This document shows, piece by piece, positions 53,988 to 62,881 of a DNA stretch of 64,000 nucleotides. Location of the stretch: the NCBI GenBank assembly GCA_044868005.1, contig JBIOVX010000044.1:1-64000 (forward strand), given 5' to 3'. The notes below the pieces were generated by a model. It searched no databases. It was not told the DNA's origin and was given only the letters and a program-made list of their open reading frames with translations. Made by a program: the position numbers and the translations under genes. The DNA comes from DATARR01 sp044868005 (GTDB taxonomy: Bacteria > Acidobacteriota > Thermoanaerobaculia > Multivoradales > UBA5704). The first letter of the stretch is position 1. Every line of letters begins with the position of its first letter.

Positions 53988-54554
53988 TTGACCCGCTATA
54001 CGCAGGCCTTCGAGGACATGTTGCGGACGCACTTTTTCGATTTCCTGGAGCTCGTCGAGCCGGGGTTCATCGCGAGGCTCGGGGTGGAGGGCGTGCTCTT
54101 CTCCTGCCCCGGCGAGCTCGCTCATTGGCCCGAGGAGGAGCGGCGCGATCTCGGTCTGCTGGCCGAGGTGCTGACCCGCCGCGGCGAGTGGCAGACGATC
54201 CTGGTCCAGGTCGAGGCGGAGGCCGGCGATCCGGCGCGATTGGAAGAGAAGCTCCTCAACTGGTACCTGCGCCTCGCCGTCGAAGACCGCGAGCCGTTGC
54301 GCATGATCGTCGTCCATCTGCGCGGCGGCAGGCCGGGGGTGAGCGTGCGGTGGATCGTCGACGAGGTGGACGGCGAGGAGCTGCTGCGCGTCCCCTATCT
54401 CGCCTTCGGCCTGGAGGAGTGCCGCGCCGAGGACTTCCTCCTCAAGCCGCAGCCGCTGGCCTGGGCCCTCGCCGCGCTCATGCGGCCGTCGCGGCGCAAC
54501 CGGGCGGCACACACGCGGGCTTGCCTGCGCCGCATCGCGGGCTGGCCATGCTGA
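53988..54554 (+). CDS. Rpn-like PD-(D/E)XK nuclease/transposase family protein
   Basis: This 188-residue protein has LRTHFFDFLELVEPGFIARL, a core with WQTILVQVEAEAGDPARLEE and LNWYLRLAVEDREPLRMIVV, and PLAWALAALMRPSRR at the end. That is the pattern of the Rpn/transposase_31 family, in which the catalytic strands lie around the ILVQVEAE segment. The longer GTG start (53907) has no Shine-Dalgarno, whereas TTG 53988 has CGGAGG 5-6 nt upstream and begins at the family start. Rpn proteins nick DNA and promote recombination; here activity is unproven. Confidence 0.65.
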   Translation: MTRYTQAFEDMLRTHFFDFLELVEPGFIARLGVEGVLFSCPGELAHWPEEERRDLGLLAEVLTRRGEWQTILVQVEAEAGDPARLEEKLLNWYLRLAVEDREPLRMIVVHLRGGRPGVSVRWIVDEVDGEELLRVPYLAFGLEECRAEDFLLKPQPLAWALAALMRPSRRNRAAHTRACLRRIAGWPC

Positions 54555-54574
54555 GGCGGCCGGGTGACGAAGGG

Positions 54575-54604
54575 TTGACAGGGATATTGAGGGTTGTGTA
54601 TCAA
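54575..54604 (+). promoter_or_regulatory. Promoter upstream of lytic transglycosylase
   Basis: A perfect -35 TTGACA (54575-54580) and a -10 TATCAA (54599-54604) are 18 bp apart. The leader to the TTG at 54692 is about 80 nt and holds no riboswitch I can identify. Confidence 0.55.
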
Positions 54605-54691
54605 TCCCCCGCCCAGCCGGCAGTACCCAAGGTTCGGAGCAGCGTCGCCTGCTCGTCCCATCGATGTGAGCTCGTCAGACGGGAGGCACGT

Positions 54692-55498
54692 TTGGAAAGG
54701 AAGCGAGAAGCAACCGCCGTCGTAACCCCGATCGTCGTCCTTTTCCGGCGCCTGTGCAGGAGCTCGCGCCCGCTCTGTCTCGGCGCCCTGCCCCTCTGCC
54801 TGGCCCACCTGACGGCTCCGCCGCCTCAACCGGTGCAGCCCCCGCTGCTGGCGGCGGCCACGGAAGCCGCGAAGCCGGAGTCCCAAGAAGTCTTTCCTGG
54901 GAGCGCCGGCGTCCCGCCGGCTCTGGCCATCCCGTTGCAAGAGCCAGACAGCCGGCGAGACGCCGGCGCTCCCAGGGGGCTCGTCGACAACCGCGAAGCC
55001 CTCCGCCGCACCGCCGACCTGCTGATCGAGGTCGATTCGGCGTTCGGCGTCCCCCGCTCCCCGTACGGCCAGCTCATCTACGACGTCGCCCTCCACCATT
55101 CGATCAATCCGCACCTGGTCGCCGCCATGATCCGCGTCGAGTCGGCCTTCAACCCGCGCGCCGTCTCGCGCAAGGGAGCTTGCGGCCTCATGCAGCTCCT
55201 GCCCTCTACCGCCCGGCGCTTCGGGCTGCGCAAGAAGAAGGACCTCTTCGATCCGCAGAAGAACCTGCAGGCGGGCGTGCGCTATCTCAAGTGGCTCACC
55301 GAGCGCTTCGGCGGCGACGTCGAGAAGATCCTCGCCGCCTACAACGCCGGCGAAGGCGCCGTAGAGCGCTTCGGCGGCATCCCGCCGTACCGCGAGACTC
55401 AAGCGTACGTCGAGAAGATCTTCGGCCTTCTGGGCTTCTCACCGGAACCTCCAGCGGAGAGCGGCGGCGTGGGCGGCATCGTGGCGGCGGGACGTTGA
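54692..55498 (+). CDS. Lytic transglycosylase with repeat-encoded insertion, 268 aa
   Basis: A TTG start at 54692 with GGGAGG 5 nt upstream yields a membrane-anchor-like N-terminus (VVTPIVVLFRRLCRSSRPLC...). Residues about 69-95 (PGSAGVPPALAIPL and DSRRDAGAPR) are encoded by a palindromic repeat at 54897-54975. The SLT domain follows: YDVALHHSINPHLVAAMIRV, VESAFNPRAVS with the catalytic Glu in RVES, GACGLMQLLPSTA, LQAGVRYLKWLT and LAAYNAGEGAV. It cleaves murein in the periplasm. Its stop overlaps the next gene's TTG (TTGA). Confidence 0.85.
   Translation: MERKREATAVVTPIVVLFRRLCRSSRPLCLGALPLCLAHLTAPPPQPVQPPLLAAATEAAKPESQEVFPGSAGVPPALAIPLQEPDSRRDAGAPRGLVDNREALRRTADLLIEVDSAFGVPRSPYGQLIYDVALHHSINPHLVAAMIRVESAFNPRAVSRKGACGLMQLLPSTARRFGLRKKKDLFDPQKNLQAGVRYLKWLTERFGGDVEKILAAYNAGEGAVERFGGIPPYRETQAYVEKIFGLLGFSPEPPAESGGVGGIVAAGR
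54897..54975. repeat. GSAGVPPA-encoding palindromic repeat, in frame
   Basis: The arms CTGGGAGCGCCGGCGTC and GACGCCGGCGCTCCCAG, plus inner arms CTCTGG/GAGCCAGA, form a 79-bp inverted repeat. It is read in frame inside the lytic transglycosylase. The GSAGVPPA / RRDAGAP peptides it encodes are a familiar signature of short repeats in soil bacteria. Confidence 0.75.
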
Positions 55499-57333
55499 GC
55501 GCTCTCCGCCGCCGGGCCTTCACAGTCCTTTTCGTCCTTGCCGTCCTTTTCGTCCCTGCCTGCCGCACCGCTCCGCCACCAGCTCCAGCACCGCCTCCCG
55601 CCGTACCTCGCCGCGTCGTTCTCCTGAGCCTGGACGGCGCCAGTGCGGACGAGCTCCATCGGCTGCACCGGCAAGGAGCGCTCACCGCCGGCGGTTTCGC
55701 GCGCTTCTTCGAAGAAGGCCAAGTCGCGGACTGGCTCGTGCCGGTGAACCCCACGCTCACGGCGCCGAACCACATCAGCCTGGCGACCGGCTATCCGCCC
55801 GAGCAGACGGGGATCGTCGGCAACAACTTTCATCGGCCGAATACCCCCTTCCTCGAAACCGTGAGCGGCTTCGCGGCGCCCATCGAGACGGAGACGCTCT
55901 GGGAGGCGGCGCGGCGGCAGGGCAAGCAGGTGGGAGCCGTCAACTGGCCGGGAGCCGACGACACGGACGAGCGCCGGCGGGCGGACTGGGGCATGGCCTA
56001 CGTCAACGATCCGGACCGCGAGGCGGAGCTGGTGATGCTGGAGAGCCGGAGCTGGAAGCCCGGGGCGTCGCTGAAGATCAAAAGCAGCTCTCCTGTTCGT
56101 GAACATCGCGTGACCGTCGGTGAAGGTCCCAACGCGCAGACGTTCGACCTGTTCGCCGTGGATCGCACGGACGACGGCAAGATGAACTATGACGGAGTCG
56201 TGGTCGGCGCCGAGGGCTCGCCGGTTTCCGTCGGCGCCTGGCAGGACGTTCCCTGCCGAGTCAGCCCCACCGCGTCCCCGCCGCGCGACACCGTCTGCGC
56301 CGTGAAGCTCCTGGAGCTCGGGGCCGATCTCGCGACGGCCCGCCTCTACTTCGCCAGCCTGTATACCTTTCGGGCCTACCCTCCCGACTTCGCCGCCGCG
56401 CTCGCCGGGCAGGGCCTCGTCTGGCCGGGGCCGCCGGACGACCGCCGCCTGACCGAGACGTGGGCCGGCAGACCGGGCATCGACCTCGAGACCTGGGTCG
56501 AGCAGGGCGTGCGCTTCACCCGCTTCTTCGGCGACAGCCTGCTCGCCGCCGTCCAGCACCCCGGCTGGGATCTGGTGATGGGCTACATGCCGGTGATCGA
56601 CGAGGCCGGGCATCAGCTCACGTTGACCGATCCGCGCCAGCCCGGCTTCTCACCGCAGCGCGCCGAAGAGATCGCGGCGGCGCGGCAGCGCGTCTGGGAG
56701 GCGGTGGATCGCGAGCTGGCCCGGCTGCTCGCGGCCATCGATCTGCGGACGACGGTCGTCGCCATCGTGAGCGACCACGGCATGGCGCCCGTCCACACGC
56801 TGCTCGACCCCAACGTCCTGCTGCGGGAGCAGGGATTCCTCGCCGCGGATGCCGAAGGCAAGGTCCTGGAGGCCGGGACCTCCGCCTATGCCGTCGGCTC
56901 CGGCGGGTTCAGCCAGGTCTACATCGCTCCCAACGCTGCTCCCAACGCTCCCGATCGGGTTGATCTCCTCCTCAAGCTGCGCGGCCTCTTCGCCGACTGG
57001 AAGGTGGACGGCGAGCGGCCGGTCGAGCTCATCTTCAACCGTTACGACGCGATGGACGCCGGTCTCGGCCACGCCAACAGCGGCGACCTGATCCTCTTTT
57101 TCCGGCAGGGCTACAGCGCCCGCGGCGGCTTGTTGAAGGAAGGCCGCGCTTCGGCGCCCGCCGACGTCCTCGGCATGCACGGCTACTACAACGTCCATCC
57201 GGAAGTTCAAGGCATCTATATGGCCGTCGGGGCGGGAGTCAGCAAGGGAAGCGCCGGCATCGTGCGCAACCTCGAAGTGGCCGGCCGGGTGGCGGCGTGG
57301 ATGGGAATCGAGAAGCCGCGGCCGAAGCCGTGA
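55495..57333 (+). CDS. Alkaline phosphatase/nucleotide-pyrophosphatase family lipoprotein
   Basis: TTG 55495 overlaps the previous stop. A lipoprotein signal (FTVLFVLAVLFVPAC) precedes the phosphodiesterase core: VVLLSLDGASADEL for the first metal, VNPTLTAPNHISLATGYPPE with nucleophile Thr in PTLTAPNH, MGYMPVIDEAGHQLTLTDP, and AIVSDHGMAPVHTLLD. GLGHANSGD and LGMHGYYN complete the metal site. This is the NPP/ENPP-type arrangement, acting on nucleotides or phospholipid head groups. It is translationally coupled to the lytic transglycosylase. About 612 residues, complete. The 57334-57448 gap to the convergent CHAT gene shows no feature. Confidence 0.85.
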   Translation: MSALRRRAFTVLFVLAVLFVPACRTAPPPAPAPPPAVPRRVVLLSLDGASADELHRLHRQGALTAGGFARFFEEGQVADWLVPVNPTLTAPNHISLATGYPPEQTGIVGNNFHRPNTPFLETVSGFAAPIETETLWEAARRQGKQVGAVNWPGADDTDERRRADWGMAYVNDPDREAELVMLESRSWKPGASLKIKSSSPVREHRVTVGEGPNAQTFDLFAVDRTDDGKMNYDGVVVGAEGSPVSVGAWQDVPCRVSPTASPPRDTVCAVKLLELGADLATARLYFASLYTFRAYPPDFAAALAGQGLVWPGPPDDRRLTETWAGRPGIDLETWVEQGVRFTRFFGDSLLAAVQHPGWDLVMGYMPVIDEAGHQLTLTDPRQPGFSPQRAEEIAAARQRVWEAVDRELARLLAAIDLRTTVVAIVSDHGMAPVHTLLDPNVLLREQGFLAADAEGKVLEAGTSAYAVGSGGFSQVYIAPNAAPNAPDRVDLLLKLRGLFADWKVDGERPVELIFNRYDAMDAGLGHANSGDLILFFRQGYSARGGLLKEGRASAPADVLGMHGYYNVHPEVQGIYMAVGAGVSKGSAGIVRNLEVAGRVAAWMGIEKPRPKP

Positions 57334-57448
57334 TCAGGCCCGTCGGCGAAGAAAAACGGAAAGAGGCCGCAACGCTCATGCCGAGCGACGCGCGAGCGCA
57401 CCGCGCCCGTCCTCGACTCTACCCTCTTTCTTGGAAGTAATAGACCAT

Positions 57449-60400
57449 TTACACGCCCTCGAGCTGCGACAGCTGCTGTGCCATGCTGGGCGTGACCTCC
57501 GGCACCTCGCGAGCGCTTTTGAAGTAGTTGAGCGCTTCTGCAGATCGACCTTCGGATTGCGCAACGAGGCCCTTGATCACGTAGGCGCTCGCCACCTGGT
57601 CAGGAGCGGCACCGCTGCGGTCGAGCACGCGATCCGCGTCGGCGAGAGCGCTGGCTACGTCGCCCTGGTGCAAACGGTACCTCGCGCGTGAGATGAGCGC
57701 TATCGCTCGTTGATCAGGCGGCATCGTCGCGCCATCGATGACGACGGTGAGGTCGGCAAGGCCGTGGTCAGCATCATCCATCTCGAAGTACGCGCCGGCG
57801 CGGTTTACTAGAGCCATGGCGGTCTCATCGAGTGAGGGTTTCAGCGTCAGGAACAACGAGTAACGCTCGACGGCTCGCAGCCCGTCACCCATCAACAGAT
57901 AATTGGTTCCCGCATCGAACACGGTTGACAGCCGCAACCTACGAGGAAGATCGGGTCGCTGCTCTAACTCCGCGTACGCGCGCGCGGCGTCGTCGTAGCG
58001 GCCGGCCTTCCGCTGAACGCCCGCCGCCGTGTACATCATCTGGGCGATCAGCGCCGAAGGAACTCCTTCGCTCGCGAGCCCGGCCTCGAGAGTCGCCAGG
58101 CTGCCGTCGACGTCTCCCGCATCGGCCTGCTGTTGAGCGCGAGCGATGAGCTTTTCGGCTTTGCGTGCGGGAAAAGGCTCGTCAGCGTCATCGCTCGTCG
58201 GCCATTGGAACGACCGAATGGACAGCTGGCGGCCGGTAAACCGTGCCAGCGGATCCGTGCGACCAACCAAGATGAAACCGCCCCACGCTACCGGATGATG
58301 GGGATGGCGCGCGGCGAGTTCGCGGACCGTTTGATGAAACGCGTTTCCGCGCGGCTCGCCGGCCAGCACGCGAGTGTAGAAGCTGGTGAACATCTGGCGA
58401 GTCGGCGCATCCGGCACTTCCCAGAGCGAGCAGACGACGGTCTTCGCGCCGGCGCTCAGGAACGCCCGTTGCAACCCGTGTACGCCGTCACCTCGCGCCA
58501 CGTCGCCCAGGCCGGTCTGGCATGCGGAGAGAGTGACTAGATCCGTCCGCATGAAATCGCAGTCCGCGATCTCAGCGCCGTACAGAATGCCGTCGGCCAC
58601 GCCGGGTGGAGACGAACAGCCGTCCAGGTAGTCGTTCGCGCCCGTGAGCGCGAGCCCAGTACGATCGAGGGAATCCGCGAGGCTGCTCCTTGCCCCCAAA
58701 CCGAGACCCTCGCCGTCGATCTGTTCGGTCTCTCGGCCACTTAAATAAAATCCGTGCGTGCACACGTGCAGCACTTCGGGGCTGCTGAGCGAGGTGAGCG
58801 CAGCTTCTGTCGCTTCGCTACCGAGCAGCGGGGAGACCTGTAGCAACTGTGAGATCGCCCGGCATTCCTCCTCGGCGTGGGGCAGCGGGTCGAACCTCGC
58901 CCCTGAGCGGAACTGTGCAAGGAAATCGGTCTCCTCCTCGGGGTCCCGCTGCCCCGACTGGCCGGTCGTGTACTTAGGCGCTCCGATCACGAACGGCGGT
59001 GCGTCGATGCCGAAGTCCTCTTCGTACATGACCCCGGGCATCCCCGGAAGCGACACGTCGTAGGTGATATCGAAGTCGTCGAGAACGAACCCTCCGCCGG
59101 GCTTCGGCAGTGTTGACAGCGGTATCAGCGCCAGCGCTCCGTCGGCGAGCACACGCAGCTGCCGAACGCCGTCCAGGTAAGGTCGAAGCACATCGAGGAC
59201 GTGGCTGGCGAGCCACAGTCCAGGATCGCGCCAAGCATTTTCATTCGGGGAGGCACGCCGCCCCTCGACGGCGACCGCTTGCCGATAGCGCGTGATCGCG
59301 TCGTCGATCGGCGTCGCGGCCCCGAGATCGACGAGGCGGACGGGGTCGTCACCCTTGGCGACGAACACTGCGTACGATTCGGCTCCATCGGGGAGACGGA
59401 GATAGTTCGACACGGCCAGCAAGGCGGAGTCACCCTCCAGGTTGAGGCGCGGCGCTTCCTGGCCGATAAACTCGTAGTTCAACCGCCGCTGGCTTGTGCC
59501 CGCGGCGAGGAGGAACTCAAGATCGGCAAGCTCGTCGACGAGTCGCCCGCGATCGGAGCGGAGCCGCTGATCGTCCTTGTTCCGCGCGAGATCGAGATCG
59601 ACTTCGACGAGTCGAGCTTTGATCTGAGCGATGCGGGCTCGCTTCCCCGACGGATCATACTGGATGTAGCGCCGTGCGCGGAGCCTCAGCGCGGTCGTTT
59701 CTGCGCCGCGAAAGCGGGTGACGAATCGCCACGCTCGATCGACGGCTGCCTGGCTCCGCTCTTCCGCCGACATGACGAGCGAGAGATGGAGCAGCTGCCA
59801 CTGCCGGCGCTGATCCAAGGCGGCTCGTAGCGGCCGCTCGCCGAGCGATGACAGCATGTCGACAAGGAGGAAGCGGCCCAGGTCATCCAGCTCCTCCACG
59901 TCGCGGCGAACCTGGTCGCGAAGCGGTCCTTTCCAGCCGACCTTGGCGAGCGCCTGAGCCTCGTTCAGCACGAGTTCGCTGAGCATAGCGACTGCTTCGG
60001 GATGATACTCGCCGAGACGGGTCTGCGCCTTGGCGATCATCTCGCGCGCACGACGGCCGGCTTCGGTGGGTTCCGCCAGATGAATCGCCGCAAGTCCCGC
60101 TTCGAAGAGCGCGTAGTCCGCCGACGCGGCGTCGCCGACATTGCTGTAGATCTTCGCCGTTTGCTCCAGCGTCGTCGCGGCCTCATCGTACCTGCCGCGC
60201 TGTCGCGCCAGCTGTCCCAGCGCGAGGAGCACTCGCGCATAGCGGGGCGAATCGGTGCCGTTATGCGCAGCACGGATTTCCAGCGCGCCGTTCAGCTTTT
60301 CGGCCGCTTCGTCGTATCGCGTCAGAGATAGCAACGTTTTTCCAAAGTTGATCAGCAACTGCGAGTTCCGATCCCTCATGTCGGGGTGGCGCGCTCGATC

Positions 60401-61267
60401 CTCCGCCTCGAGGGTTCGGAACTGGCGTTCCGCCTCGTCCAAATCGCCGCGGATGCGAGCAAGCTCGGCGAGATTCTGTCGGACTAGCGTCACCGAGTCG
60501 TCGTCTTCGCCACGATGTCGGCGAAGATCCGGGAGCGCTCGACGGTAGCGGAGCTCGGCCTCCGTGTAGTTCCCTGCCTGATCGAGAGTGAGCCCATAGT
60601 CCACCCGCGCGTCCGCCGCTTCGGCGCTGTTGTCGCCGAAGCGGGCGATCTGCACTCCGACCATGAACTCGGCGTGCGGCAATGCCTCGGGATATCGCCC
60701 CAAGGCGAACAGGATCCGCTTCAGGTGCTGATGCGCCCTGACGAGGACCGTGGTGGCCTTGGGCGTTGCCCCCTCGGCCGCCTCGAGCACCCCACGTAGC
60801 GACGTCAGGACGATTTCGCTGCTGGCCTGGAGCTCCTGCAGCATGTCGACCGATTCGAACAGGACGCCGAGCGCTTCGGCGTCGAGAGCGCGCGCCTGAC
60901 TGTCGATCTCGCGAATCGCCGTGACGGCCGCGCCGGCCGCATCGGCGCTGCGCAAGTATTCGAGCAACCTTGCAAAGTTGATCCACACCAAGCCGCGCCG
61001 GAGCCCTGGCGGATCTTGCTCAATGCGCTTGAGCGCGTTCTCGAACACATCGACGGCCGCCTGAGCGCCGCTGCGATTCAGCCGCACGTTGGCAAGGACG
61101 CCGAGCGCGAGCCCATAGCTGAGCGGTGTCGGCAACTCGAGAGTTGGCTCGGCGCGCTCCAATGCTGCGACCAGCGCCGTCGCTGACCGTTCTGCATCCT
61201 CCAGGCAGTTCGCGCGGAGGGCAGCGTCCGCATCCTGCCACAGACCGTGAATCTCGTCGTCGGTCAT
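57449..61267 (-). CDS. TPR-CHAT-TPR caspase-like protease
   Basis: This 1272-residue cytoplasmic protein has no signal peptide or transmembrane helix. TPR-like repeats fill about 50-440 (YRRALPDLRR, DEAATTLEQTAKIYSNVGDA), followed by a helical linker (about 480-600). The CHAT domain spans about 690-1005, with the dyad His838 in LHVCTHGFYL and Cys916 in LVTLSACQTGLGDVARGDG, then VVCSLWEVPDAPTRQMFTSF and PVAWGGFILVG. A second TPR block fills about 1030-1270. CHAT proteases are caspase/separase relatives that cut a partner when triggered, as in the type III-E CRISPR TPR-CHAT. ATGA overlap with the lipase gene gives an operon. Confidence 0.9.
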   Translation of the reverse strand: MTDDEIHGLWQDADAALRANCLEDAERSATALVAALERAEPTLELPTPLSYGLALGVLANVRLNRSGAQAAVDVFENALKRIEQDPPGLRRGLVWINFARLLEYLRSADAAGAAVTAIREIDSQARALDAEALGVLFESVDMLQELQASSEIVLTSLRGVLEAAEGATPKATTVLVRAHQHLKRILFALGRYPEALPHAEFMVGVQIARFGDNSAEAADARVDYGLTLDQAGNYTEAELRYRRALPDLRRHRGEDDDSVTLVRQNLAELARIRGDLDEAERQFRTLEAEDRARHPDMRDRNSQLLINFGKTLLSLTRYDEAAEKLNGALEIRAAHNGTDSPRYARVLLALGQLARQRGRYDEAATTLEQTAKIYSNVGDAASADYALFEAGLAAIHLAEPTEAGRRAREMIAKAQTRLGEYHPEAVAMLSELVLNEAQALAKVGWKGPLRDQVRRDVEELDDLGRFLLVDMLSSLGERPLRAALDQRRQWQLLHLSLVMSAEERSQAAVDRAWRFVTRFRGAETTALRLRARRYIQYDPSGKRARIAQIKARLVEVDLDLARNKDDQRLRSDRGRLVDELADLEFLLAAGTSQRRLNYEFIGQEAPRLNLEGDSALLAVSNYLRLPDGAESYAVFVAKGDDPVRLVDLGAATPIDDAITRYRQAVAVEGRRASPNENAWRDPGLWLASHVLDVLRPYLDGVRQLRVLADGALALIPLSTLPKPGGGFVLDDFDITYDVSLPGMPGVMYEEDFGIDAPPFVIGAPKYTTGQSGQRDPEEETDFLAQFRSGARFDPLPHAEEECRAISQLLQVSPLLGSEATEAALTSLSSPEVLHVCTHGFYLSGRETEQIDGEGLGLGARSSLADSLDRTGLALTGANDYLDGCSSPPGVADGILYGAEIADCDFMRTDLVTLSACQTGLGDVARGDGVHGLQRAFLSAGAKTVVCSLWEVPDAPTRQMFTSFYTRVLAGEPRGNAFHQTVRELAARHPHHPVAWGGFILVGRTDPLARFTGRQLSIRSFQWPTSDDADEPFPARKAEKLIARAQQQADAGDVDGSLATLEAGLASEGVPSALIAQMMYTAAGVQRKAGRYDDAARAYAELEQRPDLPRRLRLSTVFDAGTNYLLMGDGLRAVERYSLFLTLKPSLDETAMALVNRAGAYFEMDDADHGLADLTVVIDGATMPPDQRAIALISRARYRLHQGDVASALADADRVLDRSGAAPDQVASAYVIKGLVAQSEGRSAEALNYFKSAREVPEVTPSMAQQLSQLEGV

Positions 61268-62682
61268 CGTTCGGCGTCGGCGTGCGCGGCGGTGCGATTA
61301 GTGTCGACCACGGCAAAGGCCTCCTCGGTCGGCAGGCTCGCGTCTGCAGTGACGACTACCCGGTAGACGCCCTCTGGCAACAGGTCGAACCGGCAGGTCG
61401 TCCACGGATCCTCCTGCGCCGGGAGCGTTGCCACGCGAATCGGCGGCTCGTTGCGCGACGCATAGAGGGAGACGGTCACCGGCCGGGGCGTGCGAGGACG
61501 GACGCGGACTGTGATCGGGTCGCCAGTGGTGACTAGGTCCGGCGTTGTGATCCCGATTTCGTCGCCGGCCGGGGTGGCACCCCGAAATCCGCCAAACGCG
61601 GTGTAGAAATCGTTGATCCTGCCGGTGAGATGAGCGAGCACGGCCTGGGAGTTCTGTAGCGAACCGTGTTTCGGCGTCGCGTACATGTCGCCACGACGGC
61701 CGAGGTCCTCGAACTCGAGCGGAATCGCCGAGACGCGCGGGACGGTGCCGTCGCCGCCGAGTGCGCGCCCGTCGTGCTCCTCGGACATCGTGATCGACGA
61801 GCCGCTCAGACGGCCGACGTAGTTGGTCGGCTGTGAGCGCCCGACGATTGGATAGACCTCATAACTGTTCTCTTCCCACTTGGGATCGCGACGATTCTGG
61901 GTCACGGCATCGCGGATCTCGTGGTGGAACGCCAGCCCAGCGCGGGCGCGTCCGGGCTCGAGGTTCGGAATACCCGTGGCCTCCGCAACGCGCACCAGGT
62001 GGCCGTCTCCGGGGTCGTAGCAGGGAAAGATCGGCAGCAGCTGGTACGTTGAGGTGCACGAGCGGCAGATGTCGGTCATGGCCGACAGCGGTAGCGGCCC
62101 CGCGCTGACGCCGTTCGCCAGTGTTTCCAGCGAGTTCAGCGATCCGCGATAGGGCGTGCCGATGGTAATCAGCGCTCGCGTCGATCCCGTGCTCCATCCG
62201 CCGAGCACCTCGAGGTAATACCGCGCCACGAGGCCTCCCATCGAATGCGCGACGAACACTATCTTTGCATCGGATGCGCCGGACGTCCGCCAGGAGGCCA
62301 ACCATTCATGCGCGGCCTTCGCGAGTTGCCGTGCGTTCACGCGATTGTCACGGCGCCAGTCGTACGCGAACTCGAAGTAGTTGCGACCTGGGATCAGGTC
62401 GAAGCTCGCGCAGAGCCCGTTCCTCGCTGCGCTGTAGCCGTCGATCTTCCAGAATCCGGGGACGAGGTGGAGGTCGGGCATCAGCCCGTCGGCCGTCATC
62501 CCGTCGTCGAGGTGGTCCCGCGTGGGATCGTCGCCGTCGAGCATGAGATCTTCCCGGACGGAGGCTGCTCCGGTCAGCAGCGCGCGGCCGATCGACTTTG
62601 CCGAGTAACCCCAGACGAGGCGGCCTTCGCGACGGAGGACACTCCCCAGGATGCCGGGAATCAGAACGACGAGGTCTTTCAC
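61264..62682 (-). CDS. LCAT/PGAP1-type intracellular lipase with C-terminal Ig-like domain
   Basis: This 472-residue alpha/beta hydrolase starts VVLIPGILGSVLRREGRL, the LCAT/PGAP1 opening with the oxyanion turn. FEFAYDWRRDNR follows. The nucleophile is Ser147 (VFVAHSMGGLVARYY), with Asp311 (LGGDGTVP) and His339 (TPKHGSL). A beta-sandwich (about 375-465; PDLVTTGDPITVRV) ends it. The catalytic domain begins at residue 1 with no signal peptide, so the enzyme acts in the cytoplasm, likely on phospholipid ester bonds. The GTG at 62682 has a GGGGGG run about 6 nt upstream. It is the first gene of the operon with the CHAT protease. Activation of the lipase by cleavage is inference. Confidence 0.88.
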   Translation of the reverse strand: MKDLVVLIPGILGSVLRREGRLVWGYSAKSIGRALLTGAASVREDLMLDGDDPTRDHLDDGMTADGLMPDLHLVPGFWKIDGYSAARNGLCASFDLIPGRNYFEFAYDWRRDNRVNARQLAKAAHEWLASWRTSGASDAKIVFVAHSMGGLVARYYLEVLGGWSTGSTRALITIGTPYRGSLNSLETLANGVSAGPLPLSAMTDICRSCTSTYQLLPIFPCYDPGDGHLVRVAEATGIPNLEPGRARAGLAFHHEIRDAVTQNRRDPKWEENSYEVYPIVGRSQPTNYVGRLSGSSITMSEEHDGRALGGDGTVPRVSAIPLEFEDLGRRGDMYATPKHGSLQNSQAVLAHLTGRINDFYTAFGGFRGATPAGDEIGITTPDLVTTGDPITVRVRPRTPRPVTVSLYASRNEPPIRVATLPAQEDPWTTCRFDLLPEGVYRVVVTADASLPTEEAFAVVDTNRTAAHADAER

Positions 62683-62779
62683 GCGTACCCCCCGTGTAAG
62701 GGGTGGGCGAGAATCACGGAAGAATCTGCGAGTGCTAGGTTCCTATGAGTCAAGTGGTACAACTGGTGAAGCGTGAACT

Positions 62780-62801
62780 CTTCGGGCTTAGCGTCCCGAA
62801 G
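62780..62801 (-). promoter_or_regulatory. Leader hairpin of the lipase-CHAT operon
   Basis: CTTCGGG / CCCGAAG forms a 7-bp stem with an 8-nt loop in the roughly 160-nt leader. It has no T-run, so it is probably a leader structure. Confidence 0.3.
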
Positions 62802-62852
62802 TCTTTCTGCTCTCGAAAAATGGCCTATATCATTCATTCCATTAGTCATTCA

Positions 62853-62881
62853 ATTCTACACCGTCCTTGGCACTAAGTCAA
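62853..62881 (-). promoter_or_regulatory. Promoter of the lipase-CHAT operon
   Basis: On the minus strand TTGACT (62876-62881) and TAGAAT (62853-62858) are separated by exactly 17 bp, in an AT-rich island. The start site is near 62846, about 164 nt upstream of the GTG. Confidence 0.6.

Noticed and set aside
54605..54691. Riboswitch in the lytic transglycosylase leader
   Set aside because: Cell-wall enzymes are often under c-di-GMP or c-di-AMP riboswitches, but I could not find the conserved cores.
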